Shown here: piece after piece, positions 16,143 to 25,629 of the stretch | Position numbering within the stretch: the first letter of the stretch is position 1 | Layout of the letters: each line of letters opens with the position of its first letter | Assembly (NCBI RefSeq): GCF_004216905.1 | Contig: NZ_SGXJ01000001.1 | Coordinates: 1,116,001 to 1,180,000 of the forward strand | From: Kribbella sp. VKM Ac-2569 | GTDB lineage: Bacteria > Actinomycetota > Actinomycetes > Propionibacteriales > Kribbellaceae | DNA: 64,000 nt | Reading direction: 5' to 3' | Made by a program: the position numbers and the translations under genes | Notes under the pieces: model-generated | The model's input: only the letters and a program-made list of their open reading frames with translations | Told to the model about the DNA's origin: nothing | Database searches by the model: none

Positions 16143-16817
16143 ATGGCGACCTTCAGCACCCCAGCACCGATCTCCGCCGCCGTCGACATCATCTTCGGCG
16201 ACATCACCGTCAAGGCGAGCGACCGTACCGTCACCGTCGTCGAGGTCCGGCCCGTCGACCCCACCTGGGAGCTCGACGTGAAGGCCGCCGAGCAGGTGGT
16301 CATCGAGTTCACCGACGGGAAGCTGCAGGTCAAGCACCCGAAGCTGAGGTCCATGTTCAGCAAGCGGTACGGCGCGATCGAGGTCCTGATCGAGCTGCCG
16401 ACCGGCTCCGACGTCCAGGGGTACACGGCGAAGGGCGAGTACGTCGTCGAGGGCGAGGTCGGCTCGTGCGAGCTGAAGACCGCGAACGGCGACATCCGGG
16501 TCGGCAAGGTGGCCGGCACCCTGCGCGCCAAGTCGGCCACCGGCCACATCACCGTCGAAGCGGCCGGCGCCGAGGTCAACGCGCGGACCGCGAACGGCGA
16601 CATCCGCGTCGGTGCCCTCGGCACCGGCACCGTCGACCTCTACACCGCCACCGGCGAGGTCGCGATCGGCGTCCCCGCGGGAACTGCGGCCGCGCTGGAC
16701 GCACACACCTCGATCGGCCGCGTGTTCAACGACCTGGAGTCCGATGAGAACCCCACCCGCACCGTCACCGTCCGCGCCCGCACCCACGGCGGCAACATCA
16801 CCCTCCGCCGCGCCTGA
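16143..16817 (+). CDS. DUF4097 beta-helix-like protein
   Basis: A 224-aa protein of repeated short beta strands (DVQGYTAKGEYVVEGEVGSCELKTANGDIRVGKVAGTLRAKSATGHITVEAAGAEVNARTANGDIRVGALGTG). The TANGDIRVG unit occurs twice and TATG/SATGH variants in between, typical of the DUF4097 adhesin-like solenoid. No signal peptide is visible, so it is probably cytoplasmic. AGGAG precedes ATG 16143 by about 7 nt. It is divergent from the DrrAB-type exporter and shares its heptamer-bearing promoter. A family 1 hairpin repeat starts 11 nt after the stop. Confidence 0.8.
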   Translation: MATFSTPAPISAAVDIIFGDITVKASDRTVTVVEVRPVDPTWELDVKAAEQVVIEFTDGKLQVKHPKLRSMFSKRYGAIEVLIELPTGSDVQGYTAKGEYVVEGEVGSCELKTANGDIRVGKVAGTLRAKSATGHITVEAAGAEVNARTANGDIRVGALGTGTVDLYTATGEVAIGVPAGTAAALDAHTSIGRVFNDLESDENPTRTVTVRARTHGGNITLRRA

Positions 16818-16827
16818 GCTCGGATCT

Positions 16828-16904
16828 CCAGGCCATCACAATTGGCCGCCACGGCACGTCCCCAGCGCACGCTCCCCCGGCGTCCAGCAATTGTGATGGC
16901 CTGG
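16828..16904. repeat. Post-stop hairpin repeat, family 1, copy B
   Basis: Perfect 17-bp inverted arms: CCAGGCCATCACAATTG at 16828-16844 and its complement at 16888-16904, enclosing a 43-bp GC-rich loop unrelated to that of copy A. It starts 11 nt after the DUF4097 stop codon. Confidence 0.9.
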
Positions 16905-16937
16905 CCGTCGAAAAAGAAGCCGAATTATGTCGGACTG

Positions 16938-16966
16938 TTGACGGAATAATTCCGGGTTCCTAGCGT
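16938..16966 (+). promoter_or_regulatory. Promoter and operator of the ROK-ABC-sulfatase operon
   Basis: TTGACG (16938-16943) and TAGCGT (16961-16966) are separated by exactly 17 bp, a good sigma-70-type promoter. A perfect 13-bp palindrome CGGAATAATTCCG (16942-16954) sits in the spacer, a natural operator for the ROK regulator. The expected transcription start falls at or next to GTG 16974, so the first gene may be translated leaderlessly. Confidence 0.65.
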
Positions 16967-16973
16967 CACGAAG

Positions 16974-18245
16974 GTGCAGACCTATCCAGGAGTGCAGGCG
17001 CTGATGCGGAGGACCCACGAAGAGCGGGTCCTCCAGGTGCTGCGGGAGCAGGGCGCGCTCAGCCGGAACCAGATCGCCCGCGCCGTCGGCCTGTCCCGTA
17101 CGACCCTGTCCGAGATCACCGGGAGCCTGCTGCAGCGGGGCGCCATCGTGGTGACCGACACCGACGCGGCGCACCGTGAGGGCAGCGGCCGGCCCGCCGA
17201 GCGGCTGGCCCTGGACCCGGCATCCGGACAGTTCATGGGCGTCGACTTCGGGCATCGCCGCGTGCACGTCACCGTGGCCGACGCCTCGCACGAGATCGTC
17301 GCGTCGGGCTCCGACCGGTACGAGGACCACATCGACTGGCCGACCCGGCTCGACGTCGCGTTCCGTCTGGTGGAACGACTCAGTGACAAGTTCGGCGTCC
17401 ACTACGGCGCCCTGCAGGGTGTGGGCATCGGCATCCCCGGGCCGTACTCGGGCAAACCTGGTGTGCGCGACTACCCGTCCCACCGGGTGGCGGCCGACGG
17501 TTTCCACGAGGCCTCGGTCGACGAAGCGTTCCTCGAGCGGTTCGGCGCACCGGTGATCGTCGACAACAACACCCGGCTCGCGGCGCTCGCCGAGGCGATC
17601 TTCGGCGAGAAGGCGATCGAGCACCTCCTCTACGTCCGTCTGTCCGACGGAGTCGGGGGCGGGCTCGTGGTCGGCGGACGCCTCGTGTCCGGCTCCGCCG
17701 GACTGGCCGGCGAACTGGGCCACGTCACGGTGAATGCCGACGGCGGCCCCTGCCGCTGCGGCAAGAACGGCTGCCTCGAGACCGTCGCCTCGGTCCCAGC
17801 GATCCTGGCCGCCTGCCGGGCCGCCGGGCTCCCAGTGGAGAGTCTGAACGATCTGGCGGCCGCGGTCGCGAGATCGCACCCGGTGGCCGACCGGGTACTG
17901 CGTGACGCTGCCGCGGCGGTCGGCCGCGTCCTCGCCGCTGTCGCGATGGCGCTGAACCCCGCCGAGATCGTGATCGGCGGCGAGATCACCCGGCTCGCGC
18001 CCGTGATCGTCCAGCAGGCCGCCGCGACAGTCGCCTACGAGCTCTTTCCGGGCGCCGCCTCCCCCGGTGTACGGGCGGCGCACCTCGCCGACGACGACGG
18101 CGCGCTCGGTGCCCTCGCCGCGGTGTTCCACAGCTCGCCGCTCCTGGCGGGCTACCCAGAGACGCCGGCGTCGGACGGCGCCGGTTCGCGGGCGGCAATC
18201 CGCCCGCGGCAGACCCGAGGAGTGGCCGATGGCCGTCATCAGTGA
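16974..18245 (+). CDS. ROK family transcriptional regulator (NagC/XylR-like)
   Basis: A 423-aa repressor. An N-terminal winged helix (about residues 12-75, [29 protein letters not shown]) is fused to a ROK sugar-kinase-like domain: [14 protein letters not shown] phosphate loop and the zinc motif G-H-x9-11-C-x-C-G-x2-G-C-x-E ([21 protein letters not shown]). ROK repressors usually sense sugars or sugar phosphates. GTG 16974 lies directly after the -10 box. Its 3' end overlaps the permease gene by 17 bp, so regulator, importer and sulfatase form one operon, presumably induced by the imported sulfated compound or its sugar part. Confidence 0.9.
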   Translation: MQTYPGVQALMRRTHEERVLQVLREQGALSRNQIARAVGLSRTTLSEITGSLLQRGAIVVTDTDAAHREGSGRPAERLALDPASGQFMGVDFGHRRVHVTVADASHEIVASGSDRYEDHIDWPTRLDVAFRLVERLSDKFGVHYGALQGVGIGIPGPYSGKPGVRDYPSHRVAADGFHEASVDEAFLERFGAPVIVDNNTRLAALAEAIFGEKAIEHLLYVRLSDGVGGGLVVGGRLVSGSAGLAGELGHVTVNADGGPCRCGKNGCLETVASVPAILAACRAAGLPVESLNDLAAAVARSHPVADRVLRDAAAAVGRVLAAVAMALNPAEIVIGGEITRLAPVIVQQAAATVAYELFPGAASPGVRAAHLADDDGALGALAAVFHSSPLLAGYPETPASDGAGSRAAIRPRQTRGVADGRHQ

Positions 18246-19047
18246 ACAGACCGCCCGCGGCGCGAAGCCGCGCGACCGCGCCGGAGGACGATCTCGCGCT
18301 CGGGTCGGTGGTCTTCCCCTGCTCCTGAACGCGGTCTCGGTCGGCCTCGGTATCGCGGTGTGGTGGGCGCTGGCTCTCGCCGGACTCAAACTGCCCACGC
18401 CTCCCGAGGTCGTCGCGCAGGCGATCACCCTGATCGGCAACGGCACGCTGGGCAAAGACGTCCTGGCCAGCCTGACGCGGGTCCTGATCGGTTTCGCGCT
18501 CGGCACCGCCGCCGCCGTCCCCGTCGGGTTCCTGATGGGCTGGTACGCCGTCGTCCGCGGACTGGTCGAGCCGTGGATCCAGTTCTTCCGCACCGTTCCA
18601 CCGCTGGCGATCATCCCGCTGGCCATCGTGCTGATGGGGATCGGCGAGGCGCCGAAGATCTTCGTCATCTTCCTGGCCGCGTTCCTCGCCTGCGTGATCT
18701 CGACGTTCCAGGGCGTGGTCAACGTCGACCGCACGCTGATCAACGCGGCCCGGGTGCTCGGCGCCAAGGACGCCGGCATCTTCGCCCGGGTGGTGGTGCC
18801 CGCGTCGACGCCGTTCATCCTCGTCGGCATGCGGGTGGGTCTGGGGTCGGCCTGGGCCACCCTGGTCGCCGCCGAGCTGATCGCCGCACAGCAGGGCCTC
18901 GGTTTCCGGATGCAGAACGCGCAGCTCTACTACGACCTGCCGACGATCTTCGTCGGCCTGATCTCGATCGGGATCCTCGGCCTGCTGATGGACCGCGTCC
19001 TCCTGATGGCCGAACGCAAACTCACCGGATGGCAGGAGCGCCGATGA
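18229..19047 (+). CDS. ABC importer permease (SsuC/TauC family)
   Basis: A 272-aa inner-membrane permease with about six hydrophobic helices and the EAA-type loop ([37 protein letters not shown]) used to dock the ATPase. GAGGAG precedes ATG 18229, which lies inside the 3' end of the ROK gene. The family imports sulfonates, taurine, nitrate or related anions. Coupling to a sulfatase supports an organosulfur substrate. Confidence 0.92.
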   Translation: MAVISEQTARGAKPRDRAGGRSRARVGGLPLLLNAVSVGLGIAVWWALALAGLKLPTPPEVVAQAITLIGNGTLGKDVLASLTRVLIGFALGTAAAVPVGFLMGWYAVVRGLVEPWIQFFRTVPPLAIIPLAIVLMGIGEAPKIFVIFLAAFLACVISTFQGVVNVDRTLINAARVLGAKDAGIFARVVVPASTPFILVGMRVGLGSAWATLVAAELIAAQQGLGFRMQNAQLYYDLPTIFVGLISIGILGLLMDRVLLMAERKLTGWQERR

Positions 19048-19862
19048 CCGCCAAGATCTCCGTGCAGTCGGTCACCAAGACCTTTGCCCTTGGCAAGGAC
19101 ATGTTCACCGCGCTGGACCAGGTGTCGCTGGACATCGCCGACAACGAGTTCATCACCGTTGTGGGGCCGTCGGGGTGCGGGAAGAGCACGTTGATGAACA
19201 TCCTCGCCGGCCTGGAGGAACCGACCTCGGGGCGCGCGCTCGTCGACGGCGTACCGGTGTCTGGTCCCGGGCCTGAACGCGGCGTGATCTTCCAGCAGTA
19301 CGCGCTCTTCCCCTGGCTCACCGTGCGTAAGAACGTCGAGTTCGGCCTCAAGACCGCAGGCGCCGGCAAGGCCGAGCGACGCGAACGAGCCCAGCATTTC
19401 ATCGACATGGTCGGGCTCGGCGAATTCGCCGACGCGCTGCCCAAGATGCTGTCCGGCGGTATGCGGCAGCGTTGCGCGATCGCTCGTGCGTACGCCGTGA
19501 ACCCGTCGATCCTGCTGATGGACGAGCCGTTCGGGGCCCTGGACGCCCTGACCCGGGTCAAGCTGCAGGAACAGCTCCTCGACACCTGGAGCCAGGAGCA
19601 GCGCACGGTCATGTTCATCACCCACGACGTCGACGAGGCGGTCTTCCTGGCGAACCGCGTCATCGTGATGGCCGCCCGGCCGGGGCGGATCTACGACGTG
19701 GTCGACGTCGACCTGCCGTACCCCCGGTCGGAGGACTTCCGCCTCAGCCCCGAGTTCGCCGCGCTGCGCAACCGGGTCTGGCACTCCGTGTACCACCAGG
19801 ACGGCCGCACCTCGGCCGATTCCGGAACCTCTCTGCCGTCACCCGCGACGGCTCGATCCTAA
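19044..19862 (+). CDS. ABC importer ATP-binding protein (SsuB/TauB family)
   Basis: A 272-aa ATPase. Walker [11 protein letters not shown]-loop [11 protein letters not shown], signature [16 protein letters not shown] and Walker [13 protein letters not shown] are complete, and the H-loop ([13 protein letters not shown]) fits nitrate/sulfonate/taurine importers. ATG 19044 overlaps the permease stop (ATGA). It is 9 bp upstream of the binding-protein gene. It energises uptake by the neighbouring permease and lipoprotein. Confidence 0.93.
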   Translation: MTAKISVQSVTKTFALGKDMFTALDQVSLDIADNEFITVVGPSGCGKSTLMNILAGLEEPTSGRALVDGVPVSGPGPERGVIFQQYALFPWLTVRKNVEFGLKTAGAGKAERRERAQHFIDMVGLGEFADALPKMLSGGMRQRCAIARAYAVNPSILLMDEPFGALDALTRVKLQEQLLDTWSQEQRTVMFITHDVDEAVFLANRVIVMAARPGRIYDVVDVDLPYPRSEDFRLSPEFAALRNRVWHSVYHQDGRTSADSGTSLPSPATARS

Positions 19863-19871
19863 GGACGTCTC

Positions 19872-20876
19872 ATGTCACTCTCACGCAAACTGACGGCCCT
19901 GGCCGCCGGCACAGCCGCCCTGGCGCTGGCCCTGTCCGGCTGCGGAGGCGGCTCGGACGACGGCGCGAGCGGCGATCTCCAAGAGGTGAGGTTCGGCTAC
20001 ATCGCCGACTACAACGGCACCAGCCTGCTCGCGATCGCGAAGGACCAGAAGCTCTGGGAGAAGCACGGCCTGAAGGCCGACACCAAGGTGTTCACGAACG
20101 GCCCGTTGCAGATCCAGGCCCTCGGCACCGGCGACCTCGACTTCGGCTACATCGGCCCGGGTGCGTTCTGGCTGCCGGCGTCCGGGCAGGCGAAGATCGT
20201 CGCGATCAACACCCTCGGCAACGCCGACCGGGTGATCGCGCGCTCCGGTACCACCTCGATCGACCAGCTCCGCGGCAAGACCGTCGGCGTACCGGAAGGC
20301 ACGTCGGGTGACATGATCCTCACCCTCGCGCTGCAGAAGGCCGGTATGACGAAGAAGGACGTCAAGGTCGTCAACATGGACGCCTCGACGATCGTCTCGG
20401 CGTTCGCGTCCAAGAAGATCGACGCCGCCGGCTTCTGGTACCCCGCCATCGGAACCATCAAGAAGCAGGTCCCGGATCTGACCGAGCTCGCCAAGAACTC
20501 CGACTTCGAGTCCCAGGTCTCGTTCCCGACCGCGTTCGTGGCCGGCAACGACGTGGTGTCCGGCCAGAAGGACAAGACCGAGAAGACGATCGCCGTACTG
20601 CGGGACGCGATGGCCTACCGCTCCGCCAACATGGACAAGTCGATCGAACTGACCGCGAAGATGCTCAGCGTGCCGGTCGACCAGGTCAAGGCCGACGCGG
20701 GCAACGTCAAGGTGCTGTCGGTCGACGAACTGGACGCGAAGACCAAGGACGGCACGATCGGCAAGTGGCTCAACGGGATGGCCGACTACTTCGTCCAGGC
20801 CGGCAAGCTGAAGTCGAAGACCGACCCGAAGACCTACTACACCGGCGACCTGTTCACCACGGCGGCGGCCAAGTGA
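19872..20876 (+). CDS. ABC importer substrate-binding lipoprotein (SsuA/NMT1-like)
   Basis: A 334-aa lipoprotein. The signal sequence ends in the lipobox LALSGC with the lipidated Cys at residue 24, followed by a Gly/Ser/Asp linker. The mature part (EVRFGYIADYNGTSLLAIAKDQKLWEKHGL ... GDLDFGYIGPGAFWL) is the periplasmic-binding fold of SsuA/TauA/THI5-like proteins, which capture sulfonates, nitrate or pyrimidine precursors. Its last bases overlap the sulfatase start. It delivers substrate to the permease pair upstream. Confidence 0.92.
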   Translation: MSLSRKLTALAAGTAALALALSGCGGGSDDGASGDLQEVRFGYIADYNGTSLLAIAKDQKLWEKHGLKADTKVFTNGPLQIQALGTGDLDFGYIGPGAFWLPASGQAKIVAINTLGNADRVIARSGTTSIDQLRGKTVGVPEGTSGDMILTLALQKAGMTKKDVKVVNMDASTIVSAFASKKIDAAGFWYPAIGTIKKQVPDLTELAKNSDFESQVSFPTAFVAGNDVVSGQKDKTEKTIAVLRDAMAYRSANMDKSIELTAKMLSVPVDQVKADAGNVKVLSVDELDAKTKDGTIGKWLNGMADYFVQAGKLKSKTDPKTYYTGDLFTTAAAK

Positions 20877-22369
20877 CCGAGCCGAAGAACATCCTCTTCC
20901 TGATGACCGACCAGCACCGGGCCGACACGCTCGGCGCCTACGGCAACCGGTTGGGGACCACCCCGAACCTCGACGAGCTGGCCCGCACCGGGACCCGGTT
21001 CGACCGCTGGTACACGCCGACGGCGATCTGTACGCCGGCCCGGGCCAGTCTGCTCACCGGCCAGGCGCCGTTCCGGCACAAGCTGCTGGCGAACTACGAG
21101 CGGAACGTCGGGTACCTCGAGGACCTGGCCGACGGGCAGTTCGCGTTCTCGCAGGCGCTGCGTGACAAGGGGTACAACTGCGGACTGATCGGCAAGTGGC
21201 ATGTCGGCACCAACAAGTCGGCCGGTGACTTCGGGTTCGACGGCCCCGACCTGCCGGGGTGGCACAACCCGGTGGATCACCCGGACTACCTTGCCTACCT
21301 CAAGGAGCGGGGCCTGCCGCCGTACGAGATCTCGGACCGGATCCGCGGCACACTGCCCAACGGCGGACCCGGCAACCTGCTCGCCGCCCGGCTGCACCAG
21401 CCGGTGGAGGCAACGTTCGAGCACTACCTCGCCACTCGTGCGATCGAGATGCTCGAGCGGTACGCCGCGGACGTCCGTGAACGGGAGCAACCGTTCTTCC
21501 TCGCGTTGCACTTCTTCGGGCCGCACCTGCCGTACATCCTCCCGGACGAGTACTTCGACCTGATCGATCCCGCGGATGTCGAGCTGCCACGATCGGTGGC
21601 GGAGACGTTCCAGGGCAAGCCGATGGTGCAGAAGAACTACAGCGCGCACTGGACGTTCGACACCATGCCGATCGAGACCACGCGCAAGCTGATCGCGATC
21701 TACCAGGGGTATGTCGCGCTGATCGACCGCCAGCTCGGCCGGGTGCTGGACGCGATGCGCCGGCTCGGGCTCGCCGACGACACCTCGGTCTTCTTCACCT
21801 GCGACCACGGGGAGTTCACCGGCTCGCATCGGCTGCACGACAAGGGGCCCGCGATGTACGAGGACATCTACCGCACGCCCGGCCTGATTCGCGTGCCGGG
21901 GCAGCCGGAGGGCGTCGTACGGAACGAGTTCGTCAGCCTGCTCGACTGCACCGCCACGATCCTCGAACTGGCCGGGGCCGACCCGAAGGCGGCCGTCGAC
22001 TCGCGGAGTCTGCTGCCGCTGGTGAGTGGCGAGCCGGCCGAGTGGGAGGACGACATCGTGTGCGAGTTCCACGGGCACCACTTCCCTTACCCGCAACGGA
22101 TGCTGCGCGCGGACCGGTACAAGCTCGTGGTGAATCCGGACTCGGTGAACGAGCTCTACGACCTGGAGCTCGATCCGGACGAACTGCTCAACGTGTACGA
22201 GCACCCGGAGAATGCCGGCGTACGGTCGCGGATGATGCGGCGGCTGTACACGGTGCTGCGGGAGCGGGGCGACAACTTCTACCACTGGATGACGTCCATG
22301 TACGACGTGGGCGACGTCGGCTACGACCCCACGATGAGCGGGCTCGACGAAACGACGTACCAGAAGTAA
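20873..22369 (+). CDS. Sulfatase (formylglycine type)
   Basis: A 498-aa sulfatase hydrolysing sulfate esters. NILFLMTDQHRADTLGAYGN gives the metal-binding Asp13, and ICTPARASLLTG carries the C-x-P-x-R motif with Cys53, the residue converted to formylglycine by FGE. GKWHVG and a CDHGEFTGSHRLHDKG block supply further metal and sulfate ligands. No signal peptide is present, so it should act in the cytoplasm on imported substrate. GTG 20873 overlaps the binding-protein stop by 4 bp (GTGA). The ROK regulator and importer upstream suggest scavenging of a sulfated sugar or aryl/alkyl sulfate. Confidence 0.92.
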   Translation: MTEPKNILFLMTDQHRADTLGAYGNRLGTTPNLDELARTGTRFDRWYTPTAICTPARASLLTGQAPFRHKLLANYERNVGYLEDLADGQFAFSQALRDKGYNCGLIGKWHVGTNKSAGDFGFDGPDLPGWHNPVDHPDYLAYLKERGLPPYEISDRIRGTLPNGGPGNLLAARLHQPVEATFEHYLATRAIEMLERYAADVREREQPFFLALHFFGPHLPYILPDEYFDLIDPADVELPRSVAETFQGKPMVQKNYSAHWTFDTMPIETTRKLIAIYQGYVALIDRQLGRVLDAMRRLGLADDTSVFFTCDHGEFTGSHRLHDKGPAMYEDIYRTPGLIRVPGQPEGVVRNEFVSLLDCTATILELAGADPKAAVDSRSLLPLVSGEPAEWEDDIVCEFHGHHFPYPQRMLRADRYKLVVNPDSVNELYDLELDPDELLNVYEHPENAGVRSRMMRRLYTVLRERGDNFYHWMTSMYDVGDVGYDPTMSGLDETTYQK

Positions 22370-22371
22370 CT

Positions 22372-22401
22372 CCGTGGGCCCTCCCGCACGAGGGCCCACG
22401 G
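22372..22401. terminator. Bidirectional hairpin between sulfatase and glycoside hydrolase genes
   Basis: Perfect 12-bp stem CCGTGGGCCCTC (22372-22383) and GAGGGCCCACGG (22390-22401) with a 6-nt loop, 2 nt after the sulfatase stop and 5 nt before the end of the convergent hydrolase gene. The U-run is weak (TCTCTTC), as is common in actinomycetes. Confidence 0.8.
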
Positions 22402-22406
22402 TCTCT

Positions 22407-24794
22407 TCACTGCAGCGCGCGGAAGTCGTCGATCCAGGCGTAGCCCGGCGCCGACATCGCGTCGTCACGCGACTGCACGGTCAGCGGGGCGAAGACACAG
22501 TTCAACAGCCACGGTGTCTTGGTGGCGCTCCAGCCGGCCGTCATGGACGGGATCTGCCGGAAGCCGTACGTCGCGACGGCGAGCCGGCACGTGGCGCGGA
22601 AGCGTTCCAGCTCGTCCCGCAAGAAGTGTTTCTTGGACTCGAACCACGGACTCCCGGACAGCAGGTCGTTCCACTTGCGTGCGGGGAACGGGTGCTTGAT
22701 GGCGTCGCCGATGACTTCCCACACCTGCCGGTCCGGCGAATAGCCGTACTGCTGGGCGAAGGCCGCCGGAATGCGATCGGTGAGGTGCTGCTGCCAGTAC
22801 CAGACGAGGGAGAACTCCGTGACGAGGAACATCTGCTCAGGCCGGAGCCGGGGCAAGGTGTAGTCGAGGAAGTCCTGGATCGCGCCCTCGTCGGCGACGT
22901 GCGGATGCAGGTCGACGCCCTCGAGCTCGGGCGTCTCGCGGACGAACCGCAGATAGCGCTCGACGGCGGGTGTGCGGTTCTGCGGCAGATCCAGCCGGTT
23001 CAGGGCACCCATGAACAGATGGGTGGTGCTTCCCTCTGGCCGGGCGTTGACGACATGACGGGCAACGGTCTCGTAGAACTCGTTGAGACGCTCGTCGCGC
23101 TCGGCCGGCAGGCTCTCGATGAACGGCTCGTTGCCGATCGTGACGACGTCGGCGGTCCCGAATACCAGTGGCAGCACCCGGTCGAGTCGCGCGAGTTCGG
23201 CAGCCATCTCCGGGCTGCCCGGGCGCGGGAAGGACGTCGTGGTCTTCGGGAACTTCAGGCTGAGCAGGGTCTTGTAGCCGCGGCTGTGGGCGTCGCGCAT
23301 CACTCGCAGGGTCTCGCTCTGCGCAGGCGGTACGGCGTCGGCCTCAGGCAACGCGTAGAAGCCGCGGACCCAGCTCGCGCGCGCCGTCCGCAGCTCGCGA
23401 TAGTTCACCTGGTTCAGGTTCTCGTTGTAGTTGGCTCCGAGAGCACCGAGGGCCGGCAGCGGTTCGGTCCCGGCGGCGGGCGTCGTACGGCGTTGCACGT
23501 ACATGCGATTGCTGTCCGGGCCCGTCCACTCCATCCGGACGACTCCTGGCACTGCCGCGTCGGCGATGCGGGTGGGGTCGGCCCAGTAGCCGAACGCGGG
23601 GTTTCGGAAGAAGGTCGCCCACAGGTGGCCGGATGCGTCGACGAAGACGTTGTTGTGGCCGGCGCCGACACCCGCGGTCCAGCGTTTCGAGTACGGGCCC
23701 TCGAAACGGTCGGCGACCGCCATGATCAGGTCGTACTGGTACTGGACGCGTCCTGGCGCGGGCGGGTCGTACGCGTTGCGTGCGCTGCCGTCCGGGTTCG
23801 TCGAGGCGCGGTCCCAGGCGGCGTGCATGAGGTAGTACTTTCCGCCGTACTTCAGCACGTACGCACCCTCGAGGTAGGGCTCGGGCGAGTACGGGCTCTG
23901 CTGGAACGCGGGCAGGTTGGTCGCGGGAACGATGTCTTCCATGTCGTCGCGGAACCGCGCGTAGAGGTTGTTGTGCAGGACGAGCCACGCGTCGTCGCCT
24001 TCGGAGTACAGGCCGCCGTCGATGTGGTGGTAGGCGCCGGGCAGGACGAAGGCAGGGCCGCCGACGAGCGGGTCACCGAAGGGCTTTTCGAGGTTGCCCT
24101 GGGCAACTCGGTACGGGCCCTCGACCCCGCCCTCGCTGATCAGCAGGAACGACCCGACCTTGCGGGAGTGATCGCCCATACAGGCGACGATGTACCAGGT
24201 ACCGCGGAAGTAGTGGAGTTCGGGAGCCCAGGCGTTTCCCCGTTTGCCGAACTGGTCGTCGTACCAGTACTCCTGCCACGGAGCGACGACGGTACGGCCG
24301 GGCGTGTTCTCGCCGGCGAACTCGGGTGACCAGACCTTGCCCAGCTCCGCATCGGGCCGGATCCCGCTCGTGTCGGCGAGCCGCCACGGGCCGTGCAGAG
24401 ACGGTGCGGTCCAGACGAAGATGCCGTCGTTCCACGGGCCTGCCGCGGGCCGCCCCGGCACCCGCGTCGTACCTGTCGCGACGTACAGCGGGCGGCCGTC
24501 GACCGTGAAGCAGTTGACGTGCGTGTCACGCATCCACACCCGCCCGAGCTCCTCGTCACGAGGCCGTAGCTCGAGCGGCAACACGAAGGAGTTGTCGTCA
24601 CGCGGCCACAGGTCGAGCCGGGTGTCAGCCACGCCGTACGGCTCCAGCTCGGGCCAGGCCCCCGGGTACCGCCGCAGCGGGCTCGCCTCCATGGAAGTGC
24701 TTCCGTACGCCGTTCCGCCGGGTAACGCCGCAGCGGCGACGGCCCCGGCCAGGCCGCCCAGGACTGTCCTCCTGTTGACGTGAGCTCTCTCCAT
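22407..24794 (-). CDS. Tat-secreted two-domain glycoside hydrolase (GH43-like propeller + GH-A barrel)
   Basis: A 795-aa exported enzyme. The start MERAHVNRRTVLGGLAGAVAAAA is a twin-arginine signal, preceded by AAGGAGGA at good spacing (ATG 24794). Residues about 45-390 resemble a GH43/DUF377-type five-bladed propeller (WNDGIFVWTAPSLHGPWRLAD, KVWSPEF, NAWAPELHYFRGTWYIVACMG). Residues about 430-790 look like a clan GH-A (beta/alpha)8 barrel: TIGNEPF gives a candidate acid/base Glu556 and LVTEFSLVWYW a candidate nucleophile Glu660. It probably attacks arabinose-, xylose- or galactose-containing polysaccharide. The family assignments are by motif only. It is convergent with the sulfatase operon. 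Confidence 0.75.
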   Translation of the reverse strand: MERAHVNRRTVLGGLAGAVAAAALPGGTAYGSTSMEASPLRRYPGAWPELEPYGVADTRLDLWPRDDNSFVLPLELRPRDEELGRVWMRDTHVNCFTVDGRPLYVATGTTRVPGRPAAGPWNDGIFVWTAPSLHGPWRLADTSGIRPDAELGKVWSPEFAGENTPGRTVVAPWQEYWYDDQFGKRGNAWAPELHYFRGTWYIVACMGDHSRKVGSFLLISEGGVEGPYRVAQGNLEKPFGDPLVGGPAFVLPGAYHHIDGGLYSEGDDAWLVLHNNLYARFRDDMEDIVPATNLPAFQQSPYSPEPYLEGAYVLKYGGKYYLMHAAWDRASTNPDGSARNAYDPPAPGRVQYQYDLIMAVADRFEGPYSKRWTAGVGAGHNNVFVDASGHLWATFFRNPAFGYWADPTRIADAAVPGVVRMEWTGPDSNRMYVQRRTTPAAGTEPLPALGALGANYNENLNQVNYRELRTARASWVRGFYALPEADAVPPAQSETLRVMRDAHSRGYKTLLSLKFPKTTTSFPRPGSPEMAAELARLDRVLPLVFGTADVVTIGNEPFIESLPAERDERLNEFYETVARHVVNARPEGSTTHLFMGALNRLDLPQNRTPAVERYLRFVRETPELEGVDLHPHVADEGAIQDFLDYTLPRLRPEQMFLVTEFSLVWYWQQHLTDRIPAAFAQQYGYSPDRQVWEVIGDAIKHPFPARKWNDLLSGSPWFESKKHFLRDELERFRATCRLAVATYGFRQIPSMTAGWSATKTPWLLNCVFAPLTVQSRDDAMSAPGYAWIDDFRALQ

Positions 24795-24980
24795 CTGCGC
24801 ATCCTCCTTGAGCGAGCAGGACACCGTGCCCCACCCGGAGCACACGCTAATCAGACTCATTTCGACGGTGAACCAGCGACAAAAGCAGATTTTCTGTGCG
24901 GTGATGTCAAGACGGGGTGGTTGGCGTCGACCTTCCCGTGAGAGCGCCCGAAGGCGGCGCCGAAACGAAGGAGCATTCCG

Positions 24981-25628
24981 ATGTCCGAAATCCGTGTTCA
25001 CAACCTCGCGATCTCACTCGACGGCTTCGCCACCGGCGACGGCCAGTCCCTCGAGGCCCCGTTCGGGCACGCCGGTGAGCGGCTGCACGAGTGGCTGGTC
25101 GGCACCCGGTTCTTCCACGCGGCAGACGGCCTGACCGGTGGCACCGTCGGCATCGAGAACGCGTTCGCCGAGCGGCACGAGCCCGGGATCGGCGCCGAGA
25201 TCATGGGCGCTGGCAAGTTCGGTCCGCCCGGATGGCAGGACGACCCGGAGTGGAAGGGCTGGTGGGGCCCGAACCCGCCGTTCCACTCGCCGACGTTCGT
25301 GCTCACCCACCGCCCGCGCGCGTCGGTCGAGATGGAGGGTGGCACGACGTACCACTTCGTCGACGCCACGCCGCGCGAGGCCATCGAGCAGGCTCGCGCC
25401 GCGGCGAACGGCGGCGACATCCGGGTCGGCGGCGGGCCTACCGTCGTACGGGAGTTCCTCGCCGAAGGCCTGATCGACTACGCGCACATCGCCCAGGTCC
25501 CGATCCTGCTGGGCCGCGGCGTCCGGCTGTGGGACGGCCTGGAGGCGCTCGAGGACAAGTACGACTTCGAGGCGGTCACGAGCCCGAGCGGCATCACCCA
25601 CCTGACTCTCACGCTCAAGGCGGCTTAG
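24981..25628 (+). CDS. Dihydrofolate reductase family protein (RibD C-terminal-like)
   Basis: A 215-aa protein of the DHFR/RibD reductase superfamily (VHNLAISLDGFATGDGQSLEAPFG opening; GGDIRVGGGPTVVREFLAEGLIDYAHIAQVPILLGRGVRLWDGLE NADPH-binding end). Actinomycetes carry many such paralogues (YyaP/YwjB type) of unknown substrate. AAGGAG precedes ATG 24981. It stands between the hydrolase and the vanS gene without obvious functional linkage to either. Confidence 0.88.
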   Translation: MSEIRVHNLAISLDGFATGDGQSLEAPFGHAGERLHEWLVGTRFFHAADGLTGGTVGIENAFAERHEPGIGAEIMGAGKFGPPGWQDDPEWKGWWGPNPPFHSPTFVLTHRPRASVEMEGGTTYHFVDATPREAIEQARAAANGGDIRVGGGPTVVREFLAEGLIDYAHIAQVPILLGRGVRLWDGLEALEDKYDFEAVTSPSGITHLTLTLKAA

Positions 25629-25629
25629 A

